Below, one piece after another: positions 25,987 through 32,168 of a DNA stretch of 45,557 bases (the first letter of the stretch is position 1; each line of letters opens with the position of its first letter). A program made the translations under genes and the position numbers. Under the pieces are notes generated by a model that searched no databases, was not told where the DNA came from, and saw only the letters and a program-made list of their open reading frames with translations. This stretch comes from Geothermovivens sp964644845 (GTDB taxonomy: Bacteria > Zhuqueibacterota > Zhuqueibacteria > Oleimicrobiales > Geothermoviventaceae): NCBI GenBank assembly GCA_964644845.1, contig CAZXXS010000070.1, positions 1 to 45,557 of the forward strand. Direction: 5' to 3'.

Positions 25987-26661
25987 TTATTCTTGCGAGT
26001 GAAGTTGACCTACCACGACCTGCGCTGGCCGAATCACACGCCCCTTGAACCGGTAACCCTGTTTTGCAACAGCCAGAACCCTGTGATCCTGCTCGGGATC
26101 ATCCACCGGCTGAACCGCCACCGCCTCGTGCAACTCGGGATCGAACGCGTCGCCCACACTGGCAATCGGCTCGAGGCCCTCGCTGGTAAGAATGTCCACC
26201 AGCTTTTTGAAAATCAACCGCGCGCCTTCGGCCACTGCGTCCGGTTCCGAGCCCGCGTGCTCCATCATGTGACCGAAATCGTCGATTACGGGCAACAACT
26301 TCTTAATCAGCTCGGCCTTGGACTCAACGGCCACTTGCGTCTGCTGTTCCCGCGTGCGGCGGCGAAAGTTGTCAAACTCCGCCATCAGGCGCAACAAGCG
26401 ATCTTCCAATTCTTTCACTCGCGTTTCTTCTCCTTCCTGTTCTTCGGCAGCCTCGGCGCGCCCGCCCGTCTCCGGCGTTTCCACCGTCGGCTGCTCTTCC
26501 CCCTCAGCATCCTGCGGTCGTGCAGTCTGCTCGTCGGCCGCGTTCTCCTCGAGGTCAGGGGTCACCGAGGGCCGCTCTTCTTTCTGCACCTCCTCTTCCA
26601 CAAAGTCCACTGGCACTTCGATCACCTCCCTTGCTCGAGGATCCTGGTCGAGTCGGGTCAT
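25987..26661 (-). CDS. grpE: nucleotide exchange factor GrpE
   Basis: 224 aa. ATG 26661 is preferred (GAGG then 8 nt); two earlier start codons in frame overlap the ribosome site. An acidic low-complexity N-terminus of about 85 residues (rich in E, D, P, T) leads into the long dimerising helix (RVKELEDRLLRLMAEFDNFR) and the beta-wing domain (FDPELHEAV, VLAVAKQGYRFKGRVIRPA). It drives ADP release from DnaK and acts as thermosensor in many bacteria. It is the first gene of grpE-dnaJ-clpB, separated from dnaK by a terminator. Confidence 0.96.
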   Translation of the reverse strand: MTRLDQDPRAREVIEVPVDFVEEEVQKEERPSVTPDLEENAADEQTARPQDAEGEEQPTVETPETGGRAEAAEEQEGEETRVKELEDRLLRLMAEFDNFRRRTREQQTQVAVESKAELIKKLLPVIDDFGHMMEHAGSEPDAVAEGARLIFKKLVDILTSEGLEPIASVGDAFDPELHEAVAVQPVDDPEQDHRVLAVAKQGYRFKGRVIRPAQVVVGQLHSQE

Positions 26662-26844
26662 GCACATCACCTCGTTTCATTTTCCAATTGCTTGGTCACG
26701 CCGCACCGAATCCACCGCAGAGGCTCAATGTTGCCTCCGCCAGTCGAGGCGAACAACGTTTCAGTCAAAAACGCGGGGCGGGTGAAACGGCGTGACGGAT
26801 CAACCGAAAACTGCAGGACAACTCCCCCAAACGTAGAGATTCGA

Positions 26845-26867
26845 AAGGGGCCTCAGTGAGGCCCCTT
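26845..26867 (-). terminator. terminator of dnaK
   Basis: AAGGGGCCTCA (26845-26855) and TGAGGCCCCTT (26857-26867) form a perfect 11-bp inverted repeat (about 9-10 bp plus a small loop in practice), 5 nt behind the dnaK stop. The minus strand continues TCGA, so the T-run is only TTT. It separates dnaK from grpE. Confidence 0.65.
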
Positions 26868-26872
26868 CCAGC

Positions 26873-28810
26873 TTATTTCTTCTCTTCGTCGTCAACCACC
26901 TCGAAGTCGGCGTCCTGCACGCCTTCCTCGGCTCCGGTGGTCGAGGCGCCCGCCTCGGCCCCGGTGCCCGTGGTTGCACCCGCACCGGCCTCAGCACCGG
27001 TGGCACCAGCCGCCTGCTGGTACATCGTGCTCGCCACCTGGTTCCACAGCTGATTCAAGGCGTCCGTGGCCGACCGAATTTCGTTAATGTCTTCGCCCTT
27101 CATGGCCTCGCGTACGCGCGCCACGGCGGCCTCCAGTTTGCTCTTGGAGTCGGCGTCCAGTTTGTCGCCCATTTCCTTCAGGTTCTTCTCAGTCTGGTAA
27201 GCGAGCTGGTCCGCCTGGTTGCGCGCGTCGGCCAGTTCACGTCTGCGGCGATCCTCCGCAGCGTGTTCCTGCGCCTCGCGCACCATCTTCTCGATTTCTT
27301 GCTCGGTCAACCCGCTCGACGCCTCAATTCGAATGCTCTGCTCTTTGCCGGTCGCCTTGTCACGCGCCGTGACGTGGAGAATGCCATTTGCGTCGATGTC
27401 GAACGTCACCTCGATCTGCGGCACGCCACGTGGCGCCGGAGGGATGCCGTCCAGGATGAACCGACCCAACGTGCGGTTGTCCGCGGCCATCTGTCGCTCA
27501 CCCTGCACCACGTGGATCTCCACCGAAGTCTGATTGTCCTGCGCCGTGGTAAAGATCTCACTCTTCCGCGTCGGGATGGTGGTGTTGCGCGGGATCAACA
27601 CCGTGGTTACACCACCCAACGTCTCAATGCCCAGCGACAGCGGCGTCACGTCGAGCAACAGTACGTCTTTCATCTCGCCAGCAAGCACCGCACCCTGAAT
27701 GGCAGCACCGATGGCCACCACCTCATCCGGGTTGATCCCCTTGTGCGGCTCCTTGCCGAACAGACGCTTCACCGTTTCCTGCACCTTCGGCATCCGCGTC
27801 ATGCCGCCGACCAGGATCACCTCGTCGATGTCGCTGGCGCTGAGACCTGCATCTTTCAACGCCTGCTGCACCGGGCCCACCGTGCGTTCGATCAAGTCAT
27901 CAACCAGTTGTTCCAGCTTCGAACGCGTGAGTGTCTTGATCAGGTGTTTAGGCCCACTCGCGTCCGCCGTGATGAACGGTAGATTGATCTCGGTCTGCAG
28001 CGTGCTCGAAAGCTCAATCTTCGCTTTTTCGGCCGCCTCTTTCAGCCGCTGCATGGCCATCGGATCCTTACTGAGGTCGATGCCGGTTTCTTTCTTGAAC
28101 TCTTCCACCAGCCAGTCGATGATTCGCTGGTCGAAGTTGTCGCCGCCAAGGTGAGTGTCGCCGTTGGTGGACTTCACCTCGAACACACCGTCACCGATCT
28201 CCAGGATCGAGATGTCGAAGGTGCCACCACCCAGGTCGTAAACGGCGATTTTCTCATTTTTCTTCTTGTCGAGGCCGTAAGCCAGCGAAGCTGCCGTCGG
28301 CTCGTTGATGATTCTCAGCACATTCAGACCCGCAATGCGACCGGCGTCTTTCGTCGCCTGCCGCTGCGCGTCGTTGAAGTACGCCGGAACCGTGATGACC
28401 GCGTCGGTCACCTTCTCACCGAGGTAGTCCTCGGCGGTTTGCTTCATCTTCTGCAAGATTTTGGCCGAGATCTCAGGCGGCGAAAGAACCTTGTCCCCGA
28501 TCTTCACACGCGCGTCGCCATTCGGCCCCTTCACAACCTCGTACGGAACGAGCTTAATCTCTTCGGTCACCTCCTCGTACCGGCGACCCATGAAACGCTT
28601 GATCGAAAACACCGTGTTCTTGGGGTTCGTGATCGCCTGGCGTTTCGCCGGTGCTCCAACGAGCCACTCGCCGTCTTTGGTAAGCGCTACTACCGACGGT
28701 GTGGTCCGCGAACCCTCCGCGTTGGGGATCACCACCGGCTGACCGCCTTCAACAACAGCGACGCACGAATTGGTTGTCCCCAGATCAATTCCAATCACCT
28801 TTCCAGCCAT
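26873..28810 (-). CDS. dnaK: chaperone DnaK (Hsp70)
   Basis: 645 aa from ATG 28810 after AGGAGGTGAAGGGCG. The nucleotide-binding domain opens with GKVIGIDLGTTNSCVAV and has the phosphate loops IAVYDLGGGTFDISI and VILVGGMTRMPKVQE. The linker DVLLLDVTPLSLGIETLGG leads to the substrate domain, lid helices, and a Gly/Ala/Thr-rich tail ending in VVDDEEKK, the typical end that binds DnaJ. It is the central ATP-driven folding machine. It stands alone between two hairpins, with a structured leader (28862-28887). Confidence 0.99.
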   Translation of the reverse strand: MAGKVIGIDLGTTNSCVAVVEGGQPVVIPNAEGSRTTPSVVALTKDGEWLVGAPAKRQAITNPKNTVFSIKRFMGRRYEEVTEEIKLVPYEVVKGPNGDARVKIGDKVLSPPEISAKILQKMKQTAEDYLGEKVTDAVITVPAYFNDAQRQATKDAGRIAGLNVLRIINEPTAASLAYGLDKKKNEKIAVYDLGGGTFDISILEIGDGVFEVKSTNGDTHLGGDNFDQRIIDWLVEEFKKETGIDLSKDPMAMQRLKEAAEKAKIELSSTLQTEINLPFITADASGPKHLIKTLTRSKLEQLVDDLIERTVGPVQQALKDAGLSASDIDEVILVGGMTRMPKVQETVKRLFGKEPHKGINPDEVVAIGAAIQGAVLAGEMKDVLLLDVTPLSLGIETLGGVTTVLIPRNTTIPTRKSEIFTTAQDNQTSVEIHVVQGERQMAADNRTLGRFILDGIPPAPRGVPQIEVTFDIDANGILHVTARDKATGKEQSIRIEASSGLTEQEIEKMVREAQEHAAEDRRRRELADARNQADQLAYQTEKNLKEMGDKLDADSKSKLEAAVARVREAMKGEDINEIRSATDALNQLWNQVASTMYQQAAGATGAEAGAGATTGTGAEAGASTTGAEEGVQDADFEVVDDEEKK

Positions 28811-28861
28811 CGCCCTTCACCTCCTGTCTTGTATTCTCAGACGTCGATTGTTTTCTTCACC

Positions 28862-28887
28862 AGCGGGCGTCGCGAACGGCGCCCGCT
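28862..28887 (-). promoter_or_regulatory. hairpin in the dnaK leader
   Basis: AGCGGGCG (28862-28869) and CGCCCGCT (28880-28887) pair perfectly. On the minus strand the 10-nt tip CCGTTCGCGA can form two more pairs around a TTCG tetraloop. It lies 52-77 nt before the dnaK start. It is not a CIRCE element (no TTAGCACTC). It could be a protein operator or an RNA structure that stabilises or regulates the leader. Confidence 0.45.
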
Positions 28888-28938
28888 CATCCGTAAGTTT
28901 CGCTCGAAAACCCTAAAGCAAATCGATTTATTACAAAA

Positions 28939-28978
28939 TCGGGCCGGTACGGGAGTCATCCTGACCCCTCCGGCCCGA
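28939..28978 (-). terminator. terminator of the second hsp20 gene
   Basis: TCGGGCCGG (28939-28947) pairs with CCGGCCCGA (28970-28978), with a further GGG/CCC inside. On the minus strand four T follow directly. It starts 55 nt after the hsp20 stop at 29033 and isolates it from dnaK. Confidence 0.65.
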
Positions 28979-29032
28979 CCGTGAGTCAATGCTTCCGCCT
29001 CCCGCTGCACGCAGTAGGCCTCACTCCGCTGC

Positions 29033-29467
29033 TTATTCAACCTCAACATCGATCTCTTTGGCCTTCGGGGCAGTTGCCTTCGGGATTCGAACTTCCAGAA
29101 TCCCCTTGCGAAGCCGAGCCTTTGCTTTGTCGGCTTCCACTTCCGCAGGCAGCGGAACCTCACGGTAGATCGCGCCGTAGCGGATCTCGCGGCGGTAGTA
29201 GTTTTTCTTCTTCTCCTCTTTCTCCTCTCTGGTCTCGCCCTTGATCACCAGCACGTCATCGGTGATCGACAGGCTCAGATCCTTCTTGTCCAGACCCGGA
29301 ACTTCGGCTTTCACAATCACTTCTTTGTCCGTCTCGGAAACTTCCACCGCGGGACGCAGAACGTCGCCTTCCTCCCAACGAACCGGAAACGTGCGACGGA
29401 AGAAATCTTCCCAATCGCTCCGAAGCACATCCAGTTCCCGGAAAGGATCCCAACGCACCAGGTTCAT
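29033..29467 (-). CDS. hsp20: Hsp20/alpha-crystallin small heat-shock protein (second copy)
   Basis: 144 aa. ATG 29467 has AAAGGAGGTG with a 6-nt spacer; a longer frame to 29503 lacks a site. The N-terminal arm is MNLVRWDPFRELDVLRSDWE, a classic class A Hsp20 start. The alpha-crystallin domain runs from about 38 (RPAVEVSETDKEVIVKAEVP, GLDKKDLSLSITDDVLVIKG) to about 138 (GILEVRIPKA). A strongly charged insert (EEKEEKKKNYYRREIRYGA) precedes the last strands. It is an ATP-independent holdase that keeps clients ready for DnaK and ClpB. It probably has its own or a shared upstream promoter; a hairpin lies between it and the first copy. Confidence 0.96.
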   Translation of the reverse strand: MNLVRWDPFRELDVLRSDWEDFFRRTFPVRWEEGDVLRPAVEVSETDKEVIVKAEVPGLDKKDLSLSITDDVLVIKGETREEKEEKKKNYYRREIRYGAIYREVPLPAEVEADKAKARLRKGILEVRIPKATAPKAKEIDVEVE

Positions 29468-29573
29468 CGCCCGCACCTCCTTTCGTTCTCTTTTTTGCTC
29501 CAACGCCTACTCATTTGGAGCTCCATTCCGGGTCACACGCGTGGCCCCGAACGGAGCCCCCAGCGAGCCAAGG

Positions 29574-29600
29574 GAGGGGCGACGGCTGGCGCCGCCCCTC
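29574..29600 (-). terminator. hairpin behind the first hsp20 gene
   Basis: GAGGGGC (29574-29580) pairs with GCCCCTC (29594-29600); GGC/GCC can pair within the loop. It begins 9 nt behind the hsp20 stop. There is no U-tract, so it may be a partial terminator or an mRNA-end hairpin. Confidence 0.4.
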
Positions 29601-29608
29601 TCCTTCTC

Positions 29609-30049
29609 TTACTGGATCGTGATCTCCTTCGGCTTGGTCTCCTCGTGCTTCGGCAAGATCACCTTCAGCAGCCCATTCTTGAATTCAGCTTTGATCTTGC
29701 TGGCGTCCACATCCACCGGCAGGCGGATGTCACGCGCGAAGCGACCCGCCGTCCGCTCGTTGAAGAGGTAACGAGCGCCCTCCGGCAACTCTTCCTCTTT
29801 CCGCTCGCCGGTGATGCTGAGAACGTTGTCCGTCAGGGTCACCTTGAAGTCGTTCCGCTCCATGCCCGGCAGCTCCGCGTAGACGATGATGTCATCCGCG
29901 GTCTCCACCATGGACACAGGCGGGTAGGTGCCCCACACACTCACACCGCTGAAGAAGTCGCTCACCAGACGATTCATCTCCCTCTGCAAGTCACGGAAAG
30001 TCTGAAAAGGCTCCAGCTCGGTGGTCGTGCCACGGTAACGCTCCAGCAT
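29609..30049 (-). CDS. hsp20: Hsp20/alpha-crystallin small heat-shock protein (first copy, sigma-54 promoter)
   Basis: 146 aa from ATG 30049 after GGGAGGAGGTGAGCAGCG. The N-terminal arm (MLERYRGTTTELEPFQTFRD) and helix LQREMNRLVSDFFSGV are followed by the alpha-crystallin domain (PPVSMVETADDIIVYAELPG, MERNDFKVTLTDNVLSITG, FKNGLLKVILPKHE) and an ETKPKEITIQ tail that lacks the I-x-I motif in clear form. It is the most upstream gene of the island and the one preceded by a near-perfect sigma-54 element (30132-30148), so its control differs from a plain heat-shock promoter. Confidence 0.96.
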   Translation of the reverse strand: MLERYRGTTTELEPFQTFRDLQREMNRLVSDFFSGVSVWGTYPPVSMVETADDIIVYAELPGMERNDFKVTLTDNVLSITGERKEEELPEGARYLFNERTAGRFARDIRLPVDVDASKIKAEFKNGLLKVILPKHEETKPKEITIQ

Positions 30050-31075
30050 CGCTGCTCACCTCCTCCCTTGGTTTTGGCTGGTCAGTTTTTTACCAACCTG
30101 CCGTTGACTTTCGTTTTCCGCCCACTGTCTTAGCAAGCCGCGTGCCAAATTCCAAGAGCCAACCGAACTCACGTATTTTCAACAACCTAAGCGAGCGAAC
30201 ACCGCCTTGACGTTTCATTCAACAAGCATGTCAAAGATTCACACACTCCGTCAGTCTGACCCACCAGTCTGCCATTTTGCCCGAATGGTTTACACGACAC
30301 GACGCCCGCCAAACACCGGCAAGGCTCGAAAACCCGAGGCCACAACCGAGAAGAAAGTGGACTTTGGGGAATCCCTCTCCGACACGCTGTCTTCCCGCGT
30401 TCCCCCCCTGAAGGCGCACGACCGGACAGTGAGCAAGTTTCAAAGGCAAAGCAACACACGTCTCCCTGATCCAAGAACCTCTCCCCAGATCACGTCGACG
30501 AAAGCGCTTGCCAAACACCGAGCGGACATCTTCGTACCCACTTCGACCTCTGGATCCAGCTTCTCGTGGGAACGGGTGTCACCACGCCCCAGCGCAGTGC
30601 CACGGGAAAAGGAGCCAACCCAAATCGCCACTGCCACTGCACAGACTGCCGTAACACCTTACCGGATCCAGACTTTGAGACGCCCGGACAGACCGTCTCC
30701 GTGTCAACGGCAAAGCGACTCACGATCCCCTCGTTCCCCGGGTTCTCTTTGCAAATGTCCCGTCTCCGTCGCCACGGATTGTGGCATTCTTGAGTAACCG
30801 ATTCGAAACCCAGTTACGTTGAATTTTTGACGAAACCTGCAACATAACAACGGCGTTGAAAAATAACGTCGCTGATCCAGCCCTCCACTCAACCTGCAGA
30901 CAACGCTCAAAGCAAACGGGCCGAGCTCAGCGCTCACGCAGCGAACGAAACGTTTTGTCCGATCACGCACCGAAAGGAGGTGAGGCCACGGTGAAAGGTT
31001 AGCGGTGTCAATCTACTGTTCCTTTGGTGAGCATCAAGACAGGAACTGGAGGAAGAAACAGGAAAGGAGACAACG
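30050..31075. other. 1-kb divergent intergenic region
   Basis: 1026 bases between hsp20 (leftward) and the YfdX-like gene (rightward). It holds the sigma-54 promoter and a micro-frame with a perfect ribosome site at 30974-31002. Between about 30160 and 30960 nothing else was recognised. A 196-codon + strand frame (30207-30797) is Ser/Thr/Pro/Arg-rich, has no ribosome site and looks spurious. Such a long gap between compact operons may hide an enhancer for a sigma-54 activator or an untranslated RNA. Confidence 0.45.
30132..30148 (-). promoter_or_regulatory. sigma-54 (RpoN) promoter of hsp20
   Basis: Minus strand TTGGCACGCGGCTTGCT matches the RpoN consensus YTGGCACG-N4-TTGCW at every defined position, with the invariant GG and GC exactly 10 nt apart. 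It lies 83 nt upstream of the hsp20 start, giving a leader of about 70 nt. RpoN promoters need an AAA+ activator bound upstream; no candidate activator gene lies in the window. Confidence 0.8.
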
Positions 31076-32011
31076 ATGAAGAGACCGGCCTACCTGAGAA
31101 CGTTACCACTTGTTGCTTTGTTAACGACCCTTTTCGTGACCGGCATTGGGTGCGGGAAATCCAGCGCAACGTCACAACCTTCTCAGAAAGAACCGCAAGC
31201 CCGCAAGGAAACCACCCAATCCGTCCAGGCGGCCGTAGATTCTACGGCTCTGGCCGAGATGCAGAAGAAACGCGCGGAACTCGTCGACGAAGCCATCGCA
31301 GCGGTCCTGCAAACGCAGAATGCCCTTTACGATCTTGAAAAGGGTAAAACCAAAGAGGCACTGGACGCGCTGGCACAGGCGGTTGGCAAACTGGAACTAC
31401 TCCTTGCGCGAGCTCCGGACCTGAAACTCGTTCCCATCGACGTGGACTCCACTGTTTTCGACGTCTACACTGACCTCGAGTCGATCAACAAAGCGAAGAA
31501 AGAGGCTCTGCGCTTGTTGAAGAAGGGTGACGTGCAGCGGGCAAGGGACATTCTGATTCCCTTGGTCAGCGAGATCCGCATCCGGGTACGGTACCTGCCG
31601 CTGGCCACGTACCCAGCGGCCATCAAAGCGGTTGTACCGCTGATCGATGCGGGCAGGGTGGACACGGCCAAAGTTGCTCTGCACGAGGCCCTTTCGACGA
31701 TTGTCATCAAAGACATCGTTATCCCGCTGCCCATTTTACGGGCACGTCTGATGCTCCAGCAAGCCCAAACGCTGACCAAGGGCAGCGAGGAAGCGGATCG
31801 GGCGCAACTGCAACGACTGCTGGAAAACGCTCGTTACCAGCTTCAACTCGCCGAGGCTCTCGGCTACGGCGACATCGAGAAAGACTACAAGGACCTCTAC
31901 CAGCAGCTGGCAGAAATCGAGAAGAAGCTGAAGGAGAAGGGTTCCACGAAAGGACTTTTCGACCGTGTCGCAGATTCGGTGGCGAGCCTACTCGAGCGAG
32001 TGAAGAAGTAG
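31076..32011 (+). CDS. YfdX-like envelope (lipo)protein
   Basis: 311 aa from ATG 31076 after AAAGGAGACAACG. The leader MKRPAYLRTLPLVALLTTLF ends in VTGIGC-GKS, a non-canonical but likely lipoprotein site, followed by a Ser/Thr/Gln/Glu linker. The rest is all-helical and fits the YfdX family: pairs of helices with ALDALAQAVGKLELLLARAP, FDVYTDLESINKAKKEALRL, the RVRYLPLATYPAAIKAVVPL core and a PLPILRARLMLQQAQ repeat of the same theme. E. coli YfdX is a periplasmic acid-stress protein with reported chaperone-like behaviour. Divergent transcription from hsp20 fits an envelope-stress role. It ends in a strong hairpin terminator. Family assignment is by pattern, not search. Confidence 0.75.
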   Translation: MKRPAYLRTLPLVALLTTLFVTGIGCGKSSATSQPSQKEPQARKETTQSVQAAVDSTALAEMQKKRAELVDEAIAAVLQTQNALYDLEKGKTKEALDALAQAVGKLELLLARAPDLKLVPIDVDSTVFDVYTDLESINKAKKEALRLLKKGDVQRARDILIPLVSEIRIRVRYLPLATYPAAIKAVVPLIDAGRVDTAKVALHEALSTIVIKDIVIPLPILRARLMLQQAQTLTKGSEEADRAQLQRLLENARYQLQLAEALGYGDIEKDYKDLYQQLAEIEKKLKEKGSTKGLFDRVADSVASLLERVKK

Positions 32012-32029
32012 CTTCACTCACCGCATGCC

Positions 32030-32068
32030 TGCCCCACTGGCCCCGGGCAAGCCAGTGGGGCACGTTTT
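32030..32068 (+). terminator. terminator of the YfdX-like gene
   Basis: TGCCCCACTGGC (32030-32041) and GCCAGTGGGGCA (32051-32062) pair perfectly over 12 bp, followed by CG and four T on the + strand. It lies 18 nt behind the stop and is also placed between convergent genes. Confidence 0.78.
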
Positions 32069-32168
32069 GCATCTCTTCCAAAAGAACGGCAAGCCAACCC
32101 GTCTCCCACTGGAAAAAACCGCACTTTACCCCGCAGTCCGGTATTCCAGGTGGGAAACGAGTAACAGA

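Noticed and set aside
25489..26859. 456-codon + strand frame opposite dnaJ and grpE
   Set aside because: It mirrors the codon bias of two certain genes on the other strand and has no start signal.
28811..28938. CIRCE/HrcA operator before dnaK
   Set aside because: No TTAGCACTC-N9-GAGTGCTAA or close variant was found; the inverted repeat present there has a different sequence and spacing.
29561..29577. TTGGCTCG..GGGGCT as a sigma-54 site for the second hsp20
   Set aside because: The -12 half reads GGGC instead of TTGC in a GC-rich hairpin region; probably chance.
30500..30520. TTGGCAAGCGCTTTCG (minus) as another sigma-54 site
   Set aside because: The -12 invariant GC is CG, so it breaks the essential position.
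30207..30797. 196-codon frame in the divergent intergenic region
   Set aside because: No ribosome site, low-complexity Ser/Thr/Pro/Arg content, no domain. Best treated as non-coding.
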